A stretch of DNA of 64,000 bases. It comes from Liolophura sinensis. Its lineage: Eukaryota > Mollusca > Polyplacophora > Chitonida > Chitonidae. Shown here one piece after another: positions 13,101 to 24,403 of the stretch. The notes beneath the pieces were generated by a model. The model had not been told where the DNA came from. It worked only from the letters and a program-made list of their open reading frames with translations, and made no database searches. A program made the position numbers and the translations under genes. Within the stretch, counting starts at the first letter, position 1. Each line of letters starts with the position of its first letter. The stretch lies in the NCBI RefSeq assembly GCF_032854445.1, contig NC_088300.1:42066458-42130457 (forward strand). The letters run 5' to 3'.

Positions 13101-16100
13101 GGGAAGGTCGGTACAGTGACCACATAGGAACAGCAGCTGGGGAGAAGGTAGCCCACATGATTAAGGCAATAGGCTTACAATAAATCCCGCTAGGATAGAA
13201 TCCATACAGATTAATTAAATATACAGCTAATGGCATCGCGCTTAAGACTGACAGTACATACATGGGTTTGTAACTCAGTGTCATGTACACGGAGATGATG
13301 CTTGAAAGCTGAGAGCCTGGGACAAAGAGAATAGGAGAGTTGTTTATCCCGCGGTCTCGTCAATTGGCCTTTTGCCACCGTAGTCGGGAAAGATGGGCGG
13401 ATAACGTATAGTGGTTTCAGCCACAACGGCCATCCTATTTGCAAGTAAACAACGAATATATACACACACCACTGCCGTTTGTTTCTATGACTACAGGGGA
13501 AATATCAAAAATCTGAAAGCGCTATCTAATGAAGTAACGGTATTAAAACTGGTTGATTTGAACACCCTGAAGATATATCGAAGTAGGCAAACATGTAAAG
13601 TTTTCAAATGACTTAAGCTCACGCAAGGCTAGCCTTCGTTGTTGAGTTGAGTATGATTAGCATGGCTTATCAAAGATAACACACTCAATCCAAGCAAGCC
13701 TGTCCTACACGATATTCATTGTAATGACTGGCATAAACTCTCATACATATTTACAGAGCTGTTACCATTTCAACGTAAGGTAGATGAATAATTTAGAAAT
13801 TTCCATTCCATTTCAGAGCGGCCTCTAAGCCTTGCATTATGTCCGCAAGACCATAGCTGGTATATACCCACTGCGAGTCTATCTGCATGGGATAACGAAC
13901 AAACCAGTCCAGTCGTATTCTGTATATATAGCCTGTTGGACGGTTACATGCTGTAAGTTTCCATCCGTGACAGATGGCTTGTATTTCTAACCGACATGTA
14001 ATACATCAAAGGCAAATCATCTAACAGAAAGAAGTCCGCAGCAGCTCAGTCACTAGGCAGCTACCATGGTTACTATGCACACATACGCGCACCTGCTCAC
14101 CCGTCGCTGATTTTACCTAAACACTTGTCGTTATTCCAAACCAATAGTTTGAAATAAATACGCAGGTGTTGTGTGCATTTATTGCACAATATCTTCTCGA
14201 TGCCTTATGTAGCTTAAATCCGTGCTTGCAATCTTCATTAATTTTACGTAATTAATACATGACACGCAGTGATTGTCGATCAGTTATCGGTCAATGTGAA
14301 CAAAAGGTAACATATTATAAGCAGGACCATAAATGCAACATCTGTATAATGTCGTACTCGACATGAATTCATTAGCAGAAAGCAAAATAGAGCCATAAGG
14401 ATGTGCTAAACTTCAAGATCCGATTGCTATACAGCGATGTGAATACATATTTTTATTAAAATTCAGTAATGTTTTAACTAGTGTCCTGTTTTCATTCCTG
14501 GTGTTTTTATTATCAATCTAGCATGCCTTTAACTTCAATATCGCAATATCGTTTCGCTAAAGAAGTAAATATAGCAGTGCTTAACAAGCTAATCACGCCT
14601 ACCGAGGTTAATGGCTAATAATTACATTGTATGTGTATTTTCGCAAATCATGTGAACTGTTTTGGATTTTGGTTCTTCCACTTTCTTCTGGTTCTTGACA
14701 CCATTCATGGACAACTCGCATCCACCATCTGACAGATTCTTTGGTTTATCAAAAGCTGGTTTATACTCATAAAAGAATTCGATCAATAAATGATTTGCTT
14801 TCAGAAACCGTGCATGACAGCATGGTTCGGATGACACCAATGCACGAATCGCATAGTGATTAGCTCTCCATGACATCAAGCAAGCGGTATTGTCAATAAC
14901 AGGCCATTAACAACGCCAGCATAACGGCAACAAATCTGCAACATACCAGATCTAAAGTTTCGGTGTTTTAGTAATTAGGGTAAATCATCTGAATAAAGAC
15001 ACTTTGAAATCATCTTTTGTCGCTTTTAACTTCATGCATTTGCCATGAATCACGCCGACCTGTCTTATCACCGCTTTTACAACCAGTACCGCCACGAATT
15101 AATTAGCTAAAGAATAACTGGTTCTACACAAACTGTGTTGGCACAAGAGACAATTTCAAACGAAATTCAAAAACATGCTAATGAAGATTATTTAACAATT
15201 TACCAGTCAGATTTGAACTTGTCTACCACAGGTGCGCCTAAAGTCAGGAGGTAGCTAGGTAACATGGTAAATTTCAACGCAGTTCTACTCAATTTCATGA
15301 GTGCATAAACCCGACAGTCATAAAACAGTTATTAATAAAATAAATATATATGCTGGTAATTAGGGGGGGGGGGAATGTCTCCCTTTTTTAAGACAGCGCA
15401 CGTGGACGCTCCACCTCCTGATTCTTAAAATTGTAGTGACAGAAACAAATATGTTTCGTTTTACATATATGTTTCCCATAAATGTCCATTATTACACAGG
15501 GTAAGAACGTGAATCTAATCATGTAGCTATGGTCGTGAGCGATAAAAACATCGGAGAGAATTGATCAATGAACACTGGAGTAGTCGACATTAGATCAAGA
15601 ATATCAAATATGATAAAGAACGATGGAAATAATGATCAAGTCGCAAGATAGTACTGTAAAATCCATATGAGCTACAGAATATGTGTGAAAATGCTGAGCT
15701 TAAGGATTAAAGTTTCAATTCAACTGCCAAATCTAGACGCGATAAGAGCCCTAAACGAAGCAACATGTAGCGTATATACACCCTACACCAACAACATCGG
15801 GTGAAATAAGATGTGATTAGAAAATGATACTCCAGTTAGTTTGGAGCATTGAATATGGCCATCCAGGGAGGATGGACAAACAAGGAGGATGGCCATACGG
15901 GGAGGATGGACATACAGGGGGATACAGGGAGGATACAGGGAGGATGGACAAACAAGGAGGATGGCCATACGGGGAGGATGGACATACAGGGAGGATACAG
16001 GGAGGATACAGGGAGGATGGACAAACAAGGAGGATGGAGGCTTCATCAAGGCATGGCAACAATGGCCGAATTGTCGCCAGAGTGTCTGAGAGTTGGTTAT

Positions 16101-19100
16101 CGGGCCCTAGAACAGTAACTATTCACCTAAGTGTAGGCCTGTGCCTCCCTGACACATTCATTCCGAGACAAGTTATGAGTTAAGAACACTGGAATGTTTA
16201 TTCGGCTGTTGTTATTAGCTTCACTTAACGAAGTAACGTTGTCAACTGAATGCACTTTCGCTTTTCTCTGTGAACGCGTTTCAGCTTACCTCAAGCGGCA
16301 AAATCTCGGTTATGCAACATCACCACAATAAAATACGTATTTCAGACCTGAGGTACGTCAGGCACTTTATCGACGCATAAATACATCAGATCTAGTGTTG
16401 TCTTTTCTTTAAAGCAAATGTAATAATGTGCTTGTAAAGGTCGTGCCCTTCAGGAATCTACATGTCAAAGAATTGTGAATGTTTTACAGCTTAGTACCTC
16501 GCCACTCTATGGCTGTATGTAACTGCCAAAATGTCGTTAAGCCATAATCCTCTATTCATTCTATACCACACCTCGCCACTGTATGATTGTGTGTAATACT
16601 ACCAAAATGTCGTCAAGCCATAATCCTCTATTCATTCTACACCACACCTCGCCACTGTATGATTGTGTGTAATACTACCAAAATGTCGTTAAGGCATTAT
16701 TGATAGATTATTCATTCTACACCACACCTCGCCACTATATGATTGTGTGTAATACTGCCAAAATGTCGTTAAGCCATAATCCTCTATTCATTCTACACCA
16801 CAAACATATATACCTACACCATAAAAGTGGCCGTTAATAAAAAAAAGTTAAGTAAAAGTTAATACGCAGGATATTTTCTAGCCGAGGAAGTTATCAATCA
16901 TTACAGTCTGTATTTTGACATATTTATGTAATACGGATGAGGTTGGCTTCCAACCAGAGATTGATAGATTACTCGCATGCCTTTGTACTATTGTTACGTA
17001 TAAATAAGTATAGTTTTCTCAGTTGAAAGTCATAAATAATGTTACTACAATACATTTTTAATATACCAGCACCTAATTGTAGGAGATAACACTTCCTTTC
17101 TTCTTTCTGAAGCATCTGCAGCATTCTAAATGACAAAAATGGCTGCAAATCCCGTACAAGAGAGACAAAACTAAACATGCGCATTATTATGCGTGTGACA
17201 AAAGGAAGGAGCGTTCCGGTACAGATGATATTGTACAGGCCTGTTTGGTCTTATTTGATTGAAATTACTGAGAATGTTAACAAAGGAAGCCGAAGATCAG
17301 GTGCGCATAGATGACACGACGAGAATAGATCTGACATTCACAGTGATGAGAGTACCTCCTGATATCATGCTAAGCCATCGATCTCTGAAATGTGATCGGT
17401 GTCTGTTATTAAAGTTGTAAGAGGACGAAAATGGTCATGCTCTCACTACACACGATATGCAGACCCCTTAAATAACCAAAACCTCGTGAACGTTCGGTTT
17501 TGAATCGACACGGTTTGTCATCACGCACACTATCGGTCCTAGATCGTGTATTTTTTGATAATTTTCTAAAAAGTAATGGACATTGAATACAAATTATTTG
17601 TTTAGTGTACGACTGGAATTTTTCTCTGTACCTGTACTCAAGAGAATTTCAAGTGGAAAGTCAAGATCACGCTTATGGGTTGGGAATAAGGTAGATCTCG
17701 TAGTAAACTTTCACACATCCTCAAGTACGTAATAAGTTATCAAATGGAACCTTGACATTTCATTTATTACTTTACAAACCTACGAATGAAACGATTACAT
17801 CTTCTCAAGCACTTTACAAAATCTAACAGGAAACCATGACACTATTAAAAATACCTTACAAAACTACGAATGAAACGATTATATTTCCTCAAGCACTTTA
17901 CAAAATCTCAGAGGAAACCATGACACTTCGAAAGTACCTTACAAAACTACGAATGAAAAGACGACAGTTCTTCAAGCACCTTAAAAAAATCTCAGAGGAA
18001 ACCATGACACTACTCCAAGTACCTTACTAACCTTCGAATAAAACGATGACACTTTGTGAAGCGCTTTACAAACCTATGGGAAAAACAATGACACTTCCAC
18101 ACGTATCTTACAAACCGTCGGATTGAAAATTGTTACTGCTTGTTGAATAACAAGCAGATTGCACGAGTGGTATCCTCTAAAACATATTTCAGAGATCTTT
18201 GTCACCACTTCTGGGTAATTAAGAGTGTGCCAAGTCGCCAAAAATCACAGTCTTCGATCCTCTAGTTTTATTCTCAGTGTTGTCTTTTATATTGTATCCT
18301 TGCATAAAACCGCATCATGCTTGTGAACTAAGCTCCCACATCCCAACCCTCTGTATTGTTTCCGAGCTATTGTTTATTATTTTATACTCTCTTCGTTGTA
18401 GTCTTAGGTATCTATATCCCAAAGAGCCAATATTCAACCCCAAAAGATCAAAACTGAATGAAAGCGTGTTTCATATCTTGAAAAAAGTTCAAAATCTAAA
18501 ACCATTTTATAATGGGGAAAATATGGTAATATCGAAATGAATTTATATTTTACTTACCACCATGCATTTCAAATATTATTAAAATAAAACTCAACACTAG
18601 ATTAAATGTACATTACATAGCTAAAAGTATCCCACCCAGTGTTAAGTAAGTATATCTTTCTGTTTTTATATAGCCGAGATATGACACTTCAAAGTAAGCA
18701 AAATCCCTCACAAAGCCAAAATCTAAAGGGCAATCATGTTATCAATTTTAACCAGATAGGGGTGCGTTATTTCAATGATGGAAACTGTTTCCACAGGCGT
18801 CACGCGAATACTCTTTGGCCTTTTTGTCTTTTAGGTTACACATGCGCAACTGGCAAGATTTGTCTTCGCAGTGAAGAATAAAGAGTTTGCAAACTGGATA
18901 CTATCGGCGTGCAAACATTATAAGCTGTTGATACACTATCAATTTCCGCACTGCTACTTTGCCCCTTAGTTAAAATATATCAGAAATTTGTGTATTTTAA
19001 GAAGAACTACACACCCTCTTCGAGGCTACCAAGGTGACAAAATGCTATGACTTCACCTTCTGCATCAATGGCTCAAAATATGGCGAAGGAGACTATCATG

Positions 19101-19684
19101 ATTCTCTCTTGGGGAACTCTTCACAGATGCGCTAACAACCTAACAAAATTTTCGACTCATCTATCTTTTAATTTTTTCTTACCTCTTTCATATGTCAATT
19201 ATTTTTATAAAATAAATAGGTGTTAAAATTCAATTTGGATATTTTTATTTTTTGCCTTTTCTCTGTTTCTATTTGGGGGGGGGGGGGGCGTTGAGGAGGG
19301 ATTTATCAGATAGCCTTACACAAGATCTCGCATAAGACTAATCGACAAAATACATGAGAAACGTATATTTAGCAACGATAGTCAGGTAATATGGATTTTC
19401 CATCAACTGCGATTTACCTCAGGTATATGATACTGTACACCTGGTTCAGAATAGTTTTACCGGAGATTAACGGTACTGTCAGCACCATGAAATGGTGGTG
19501 AGTACTCACCCAATGAAGGACAATTCTGTGTTGGCATCACCAGTATAGGCCTATCTTCTGTTTCCTTGAACACACGATAACAGCAGACTTGGTTGGTTTG
19601 TCGCCCAGGTGGACGAATCTCCCATTAGTTTCGCTATCAACAGGCGTGTGACTTACCGACAAGCACACAGCCTGATGGAAACAT
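1445..19684 (-). CDS. IgGFc-binding-domain type I membrane protein with MopE-like motif (whole gene, 5 exons)
   Basis: Exons 19657-19684, 12383-12421, 9845-9946, 9102-9581 and 1445-2313 join to 1518 nt, 505 codons plus stop, with every junction GT-AG and phase 1. Residues 1-23 form a signal peptide. Residues about 24-395 match my knowledge of the IgGFc-binding-protein N-terminal family: GREFLLTAF near the start, LTVTSDQPVAVW in the middle, VPPVEQYL at 283-290. Residues 401-431 are an acidic DNDCDG/DDDNDG stretch of the MopE putative metal-binding type. Residues about 461-485 are a single hydrophobic helix, followed by a basic tail with KRRRG. Likely a cell-surface adhesion or recognition protein of mucus or immune cells; ligand unknown. 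Family call strong; the first exon is the least certain part. Confidence 0.87.
2640..2760 (-). pseudogene. coding-like fragment A (unrecognised protein)
   Basis: The frame reads TTNKFYTEILNNAKVTGLTV then MKQGVMSEK. It matches fragment B near 6690-6840 (opposite strand) with conservative replacements and several synonymous third-base changes. A TTTTATACAG acceptor-like site precedes EILNN. The family is not recognised. It may be an exon of another gene, a decayed duplicate, or part of a mobile element. Confidence 0.35.
4096..4133 (+). repeat. poly(A) tract, 38 bases
   Basis: An uninterrupted A run, possibly the 3' end of an old retroelement, although no element body is recognisable upstream. 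Length in the assembly may be inexact. Confidence 0.95.
5547..5700 (+). repeat. dispersed repeat family 2, copy
   Basis: TAATGTGACTGGGTGGGTGT.., ..GATACTTCAGTGGCGGCAGC.., ..AGACAATATATGTACACACA.. and ..CGTCGTCCTATG. The same ordered blocks occur at 20470-20625 and, inverted, near 7190 and 61870. Probably a SINE or other short retroelement common in molluscs. Confidence 0.7.
6690..6840 (+). pseudogene. coding-like fragment B (inverted relative of fragment A)
   Basis: The frame reads TTTSKFCTEILNDVEVTGVT then VMRQEVVSEN, preceded by AAATTCTGTACAG. Similarity to fragment A continues at the nucleotide level into the following CTTTATCTAAAGTAT block. No start or stop context suggests an intact gene. 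Confidence 0.33.
7190..7330 (-). repeat. dispersed repeat family 2, inverted copy
   Basis: The reverse complement carries GGCAGCACTTTGGCG, GAAGACACAATGTATA, a short CA run and CTCGTCGTCATATGAC, in the same order as the copy at 5547. Confidence 0.65.
7839..8060. mobile_element. MITE with TA target-site duplication
   Basis: A 222-bp element whose ends form imperfect inverted repeats of about 32 bp (left AATCTGTTGATTTTAACAGA, right TTCTGTTAAAATTAACAGAT). It is flanked by TA on both sides (7837-7838, 8061-8062). There is no coding capacity. The TA duplication and ends starting CACTC/CTGTC fit a non-autonomous Tc1/mariner-type element. Confidence 0.75.
8443..8463 (+). repeat. poly(C) run, 21 bases
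   Basis: An uninterrupted C run in intron 4 of the IgGFc-type gene. Confidence 0.95.
8652..8917 (+). mobile_element. tRNA-derived SINE, near full length
   Basis: The head GGGGCCTCCGTGCTCAGTTG resembles a tRNA with box A, and GTGAGTTCAAGTCC serves as box B. The body has GGTTTGGCAGCAACCTGCGG, TTTCCCCGGGCTCTGCCCGG and CCACCATAATGCTGGCCGCC. The tail AACACCAATCAAATAAATAA carries AATAAA. It lacks one G of the box A TGGCTCAG seen in the copy at 62215. Confidence 0.9.
9102..9581 (-). CDS. IgGFc-type gene exon 4 (core of ectodomain)
   Basis: A 480-nt phase 1-1 exon encoding VLVTASADVSIVMTY through EANFSTRII. It holds several N-glycosylation sequons (NFT, NTT, NIS, NHS, NFS) and the TVTSDQPVAVW segment typical of the family. 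Acceptor TTTGCTGCAG and donor CG|GTATGT are both strong. Confidence 0.9.
9845..9946 (-). CDS. IgGFc-type gene exon 3
   Basis: A 102-nt exon encoding GNVPDTKGREFLLTAF through EVIPQVPD, the characteristic start of the IgGFc-binding ectodomain. The acceptor is CTGTCTCAG. Two other GT sites lie close by (after EVIPQ, and after STPR at 9817). Only the donor at 9844 keeps the next exon open, so it was chosen on phase. Confidence 0.82.
9947..12382 (-). other. intron 2 of the IgGFc-type gene
   Basis: A 2.4-kb AT-rich intron. No coding exon, element or tandem repeat is recognised. The plus-strand reading frames around 10505-10761 look like chance. Confidence 0.7.
12383..12421 (-). CDS. IgGFc-type gene exon 2 (signal peptide core)
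   Basis: A 39-nt symmetrical phase 1-1 exon encoding FLVLVMAPPSYT, between a pyrimidine-rich acceptor (TTTTTCTTCCCATCAG) and a GTAAAA donor. An internal ATG at the VMAPP position could be an alternative start, but it would remove most of the hydrophobic core. Confidence 0.72.
12785..12925 (-). pseudogene. coding-like fragment with in-frame stops (unrecognised)
   Basis: One minus-strand frame reads DMHNNNDDEADWENSPYMKF then KAM, a TAA stop, and HEEKMRHDGVVKAV. A TGA lies just before DM. The residue mix (acidic patch, DWENSPYMKF) is more protein-like than the AT-rich surroundings, and the fragment is relatively GC-rich. It may be a decayed exon or processed pseudogene. I cannot name the source. 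Confidence 0.3.
15363..15373 (+). repeat. poly(G) run, 11 bases
   Basis: A homopolymer in intron 1 of the IgGFc-type gene. Confidence 0.9.
15864..16038 (+). repeat. minisatellite built from GGAGGATGG/ATACAG units
   Basis: Units of about 15 bp (GGAGGATGGACAAACAA, GGAGGATGGCCATACG, GGAGGATACA) form a longer block that occurs about twice. No stop codon falls in several frames, so it produces long spurious reading frames on both strands. Confidence 0.93.
16496..16802 (+). repeat. tandem repeat of 74-80 bp, four copies
   Basis: ACCTCGCCACT begins copies at 16496, 16570, 16646 and 16726. Each contains CAAAATGTCGT and ends in ATTCATTCTACACCAC. The third copy has a local replacement around TTGATAGATT. 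Confidence 0.95.
17770..18120 (+). repeat. 84-bp tandem repeat, about four copies
   Basis: ACGAATGAAA(C) recurs near 17782, 17866, 17949 and, diverged, near 18033, with GAAACCATGACACT between. The period of 83-84 bp is a multiple of three, so one frame stays open over 65 codons. I read that as a by-product, not a gene. Confidence 0.88.
19275..19288 (+). repeat. poly(G) run, 14 bases
   Basis: A homopolymer upstream of a GC-richer segment that contains exon 1 of the IgGFc-type gene. Confidence 0.93.
19657..19684 (-). CDS. IgGFc-type gene exon 1 (start codon and first part of signal peptide)
   Basis: A 28-nt exon reading MFPSGCVLV ends at a consensus donor (G|GTAAGT) in phase 1. It joins exon 2 in frame to give a continuous hydrophobic signal peptide. 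It was chosen because it is the only place I found upstream that supplies a Met, the right phase and a strong donor. The ATG context is weak (C at -3), and a further 5' non-coding exon is possible. Confidence 0.55.
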
Positions 19685-20469
19685 ACGGCGCGTCCAGTGG
19701 ATGAGCTTGTCTGCAACAATGTGATACGGTTTAGGCTCTGTCAGGCTCCATGAGCTCTGTCAACTAGCGACACACTAGATTTCCATAGCAACCAGTTGGA
19801 CACCATAGTAACAAGGTGCTAATGGGCGTTAACGTTGTGTGGAAGTGGGTGCGGAGCTAACAGGCTTTTACGTGAGCAGTCAACTGGCGAACGTCTCGCT
19901 TCCACAGCCATTAGCATTGATTGCAGGTGTGCGGCACAGGTGCATTGGTTTGCGGGACCGAAGAGCAGCTGGACTGACCGTCCGCGGGCAGCGTGACCCC
20001 AACGTCTAAAACATCAAACTAAGGATGTGTGAATATCTAAAGAAACTAGACAATAACCTGTCGATCAGTCGTTAACCGGTATGACAGTGCCGTGCGCGTA
20101 TGCAAAGACATCCAGAAAAAGGTCATGATTATGTATATTAGAATGATAATTTGGAATATCCACAAAACGAAAGTATGTTAAACATCCTGGCTAGGTAACC
20201 ATGACTATATAGCCTACTTCTTCATAAACTTTCTGGAAACGGTGGACTGCAAAAAAAAAAAAATAAAAAAAAGTATTGCCAAGTCTATTTGGCAAAATAG
20301 TTGGTAATTTAGGACCAGCATTCAGTAATTGAAGTCCAACGTATACCTTGATCACTTCTGTGATTTCATCAGATGAAAGGCCATATGCTCTTAAAAAGTG
20401 TTAATCCTTTACGTTATGTATGTTAACTGTTATACCTAAAAGAATACAGATCGAGACCTTGGGTAAAGA

Positions 20470-20625
20470 CCAGGGTTGAATGCCCCGGTGTCAGTATAAT
20501 GTGACTAAGTGGGGTGTCATGTTTGGTGTCTTCAGTATGATACTTCAGTGACGGCAGCACTTTGGCGGGATAGGCTCGCCCTATCACAGTGAGACACAGT
20601 ATATGTACACACACACAATGTGAAA
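20470..20625 (+). repeat. dispersed repeat family 2, copy
   Basis: GTATAATGTGACTAAGTGGG, TGATACTTCAGTGACGGCAG and ACAGTATATGTACACACACA, in the same order as the copy at 5547. Confidence 0.72.
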
Positions 20626-21396
20626 TTATACTGGTCAACAACCAAAAGGCTATAACCTGAAAGTCGCATTAGAAGCACTGAGACCAAAATGTTGTAACAT
20701 TTGTCACACAGAATCTGACGACAGGTATGCACTGCACTCAATATATAAATACTGAAGTTCTTCAAATTTTAGGACATCTGGTCCGCTCATTTTCGCCAGT
20801 ATTCTTGTAATTTTGACAGGAATGGACAGTTTCTCTTTTCTCACATGGTTAGTCCATCTGTTAAACAGCATATACATACATTTACTTTTCCCAGAGAAAA
20901 AAAAATGAGAAAAAAGTGTAACGTTCTGCTTCCAGTATTCATAATATCTGTACTAAAAATTAGAAGAATCTCAATAGTCCATCCTGTAAAATGATACAGT
21001 GTGTGAAGTTCAAAGAAGCCAGCTGAGCTCTTCACACGGATCATTAATCAGCCGGCTTTGACAAGTGATGTGTGTTAATCTATGATGCTTACTAAGACTG
21101 GACAACTTTACTTCAGCTTTGGTTAGCCGATTGAGGTGACATGGCTATGTACGCGTCGAGGCGAAACTATTCGCCAAACACCTCGAGTGTCTCTCCCTCA
21201 CTTCAACCAGTGTTGATTTCACGACTCTCTTAACCTTTCTCTCGAGTAATGACTCAATTGATTTTTGGTGGACAGCTTGAAACGCGAGCTATTACATAAT
21301 GGTAACAAGAAAATGCTTCTTGACTCCTCTGAACATTAGACTTTTCACACCAGTAGACGCGGCCCACAATTACATGTTTGTTTCTGCCAACGCACT

Positions 21397-21398
<2 letters not shown>

Positions 21399-21449
<51 letters not shown>
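21399..21449 (+). repeat. (AT)n microsatellite, 51 bases
   Basis: A pure AT dinucleotide run. Confidence 0.97.
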
Positions 21450-21451
<2 letters not shown>

Positions 21452-22403
21452 CTGTCCACATCGTTCACAACTGTTCAAAGAGGTTTTTACACACTAAAAT
21501 ACGTAAAATAAGTGTTTCATCTTTAAACACATTTCTGTTGTAGTTTAGAATCGCGTCAAGGTGCTTAATCATAAAAACATACAGCTTTAATAACTAAAGA
21601 AAAGAGGTGTGTTTATTATAGTAAACATTTGAAATGACACGTGTTTACTATAGAAAACCCGACTATATGTTTATCGGCTTTTTGCACTTCGTATAAATGT
21701 AAAGTCATGTTTACTGGACTATTTGTGTTTAATGAATATATCCACCACATTATTATGTCACATTTCACAGGTGATGTCTTCGCTAAACTGAAACAGGAAT
21801 GTGTTGAAAAACTGAACACATATTTTAATGAGTATGACTGTTCACAGCGGTCCACATTTATGACTGTTCACAGTGGCGTTCATCACTTATTACTGTTCAC
21901 AGATTCGATCCGCATTTAGTTCAGGAGTGCAAATGCATCGGATTTACAGTAAAGAAAATTTACCCCTGCTCACACACGCATGAAAATTTTACTAGCGTAA
22001 ATCGACCTGAACCGAGCTACCCACTCTGCCACCCACTCTGCATTACTGAAGCACTTTGTCTGAATCAAAAATTGAAAATTGAACCAAATCCAAAGTCTTT
22101 ATATATCATTTTTAATTAAATTCTACTCTGAAATTGGCCAAGTCTACGAATAAGATAATCTTACTATTTTCTCCTTCCCTGGTCGGTTCTGTCTCAACTT
22201 AATTAATGTCTTCGATGTACGACATATTCAGACCAACCTGCTCATCGAAGGCACCTGGTCGCCTACTTCCGAGGTTTGGGTTGGCTCCATTCTGTAGTCT
22301 TTTATATCATAATTCAGTGGAGATGTGCCCAGGAACGCTGTATTCCAACACCAAAAGAATTGACCACTTTAAGGAATTGAATGTCGTGAACACCAACAGA
22401 TAA

Positions 22404-22430
22404 TAAATAAATAAATAAATAAATAAAGAA
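22404..22430 (+). repeat. (AAAT)n tail
   Basis: AATAAATAAATAAATAAATA follows GAACACCAACAGAT, like the end of a non-LTR retroelement. The body upstream is not recognised. Confidence 0.6.
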
Positions 22431-24192
22431 AGAAGCCTGTTATGGGAGATCAAGTAGTTTGTGAACTTGGGCACGTCGTACTGTCGCTGGCTTAAAACAT
22501 GTTTTAATTTTTATCGTGTGAAACATATGTATAAACCATACCAAATGCCCAGCATATAAAACGGCGCCGTTTAAGCAGTCCTGTTTGTTCAGATTTACGC
22601 TCTAAAATCCTTTCCAGATGATTGAAAAGAAGCATAAATCAAATTGAGAAAGCTGTCAGGAGAAATGATTTACAGCTTCGGTTATCGTGTCTTTCTTATT
22701 TCGACCCCTATTAACTATAGAATGATGAATTTCAGCAATCGGCATACCGTAGAACTCTACTTGTGTACTACACAAGCTTCAAACCGTAAAATGCTGTATG
22801 GTCCATGGAGTACAACCAAATATATGCTGGTAAGGTCTTACCCATCGCTCTCTGTAAACACCTTGGAATTAAAAACATTAGCAGGGATGCAGTCATATAG
22901 ATTCGGGTAAAATGTACTTGACACAGCTGTTAACCTCAGGGCAAACGGTCATGAAATTCAATATGAGCAGGGCGAATTTTAAAAATTGTCGATGGAACGA
23001 ACTATTTCAAGCAAAAACAATACCAATGCCTGTGACGCCACTGACACCCACTGGGTTTGAGCTGACCACCTTAAAATCTGTTGTTTAAAAACTTTTGACT
23101 CCGTTTGATAAATGCTAATAACAAAAATGGATCAGCATGAATTCAACGAAACGTTTTCAGTGATTTTTCACCTGATATATACTTCTTTTTATCGTTTTCT
23201 TTGCATTTAAAGGCTTTGATATCACCTAGTCAAAATATATTTCAGTCGAAAGCAGAACATTAAAAATCTCTTCATTGTACCATCATTTATTTTTCTGAGG
23301 TTACTTAACCTAATATGATGTAAAGTAAAATGACAGATGGTGCGAATCTGTAAGTAGCCATCTTTGAAATGCTATGCAATGAAACGCGAGGTTGTTAAAT
23401 TTACGTATTCACTTCAAGACGGGATAAGTAATAACCTAAGACATCATTTTCATACACAACCGATATAATCGTGATATATACACTGAATCCCCAAGTCATC
23501 CCGTTCTTTACAAAAAAATGCCAAAACAACCATCGGCAAAACTTCTTCTAACATGATCCAGCCGTTGAAACTTTAAATCGAGAAAATACAAGAGGGGTGC
23601 CCTGTATCATATTTACACTTATGGCAAGACAATGTGAATTTCACATCCACTTAGTCTGCTCGCGACAATGTATACGTGCAGAAGGTGCGTCAAAAGGATG
23701 TTTCACTAAACATTTGTTGGGTTGAAAATGTACAAAAAACTGTCGTTACTTAATGTCATATTAAAATATTGTGAATAGTAGTATTTCAGTAGAAATAAGC
23801 ATTGAACGGATATTGCTTTTTTTATTCTTTAAGTATTGCATTAAAGAATATGACTTTAATAGCCCTTACCATATTGATGAACTAAATCTGGACACAGCCC
23901 GAGGCAAACATATCTTTGTCTTGGCCGATATGTACGGAGTGTGCGCGTGATTACTGCATGGGCAACGAATCGCTTTGGCAATATCTGCCAGCTATGGGGT
24001 TTGCTCTTGTAACGGAGTGTCTTGGAAAAACAAATTTCAAAAAACAAAGTTTTAAGCAGATTAACGTCATCACACAAGAGTTTCAAGATCTAACAAAGAC
24101 TTAAGGTGTATAGGAAATAAGCAGAGCTCTGCGGTATAATAGTGGTTTTAGTTCGTGAAGGAGTAACTCAGAACGCTTTTAATTAAATTCCA

Positions 24193-24403
24193 ACACAGGA
24201 GCCTCTCGCCAATGCAATTGCGGTGAGTTCAAATACAGTTCTCTCCGGTCGCGTATATGGGAAGGTTTGGCAACAACCTGAGGATAATCATGGGTTTCCT
24301 TTGGGCTCTGTCCGGTTTCCTCCCACCATAATTCTGGCCGCCGCATATAAGTGAAATGTTCATGAGTACGACGTAAAAATCCAATCAAATAAATAAATAA
24401 ATC
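24193..24403 (+). mobile_element. SINE, 5' truncated
   Basis: It begins at the CAGGAGCCTCTCGCCAATG block, keeps box B (GTGAGTTCAAATAC, diverged), the CTCCCACCATAATTCTGGCC body and the ATCAAATAAATAAATAAATC tail. Box A is missing. Confidence 0.88.

Larger units (their letters stand above)
12422..19656 (-). other. intron 1 of the IgGFc-type gene
   Basis: A 7.2-kb intron placed by the tentative exon 1. It contains a coding-like fragment (12785-12925), tandem repeats at 15864-16038, 16496-16802 and 17770-18120, and G runs at 15363 and 19275. Elsewhere (13000-15350, 18130-19260) I see no gene signal I can support. Confidence 0.5.

Noticed and set aside
13057-13290. Hydrophobic 77-codon minus-strand frame
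   Set aside because: It looks membrane-like, but AT-rich DNA gives such frames by chance and there are no splice sites or motifs.
14622-14879. 85-codon minus-strand frame with Lys-rich end
   Set aside because: No recognisable domain, no splice context and no similarity that I can recall; chance is adequate.
15783-16183. Overlapping frames on both strands with repeated GGW/HPP peptides
   Set aside because: These are produced by a short-unit minisatellite that lacks stop codons in several frames.
21254-21511. Frames containing runs of IY
   Set aside because: Translation of the (AT)n tract.
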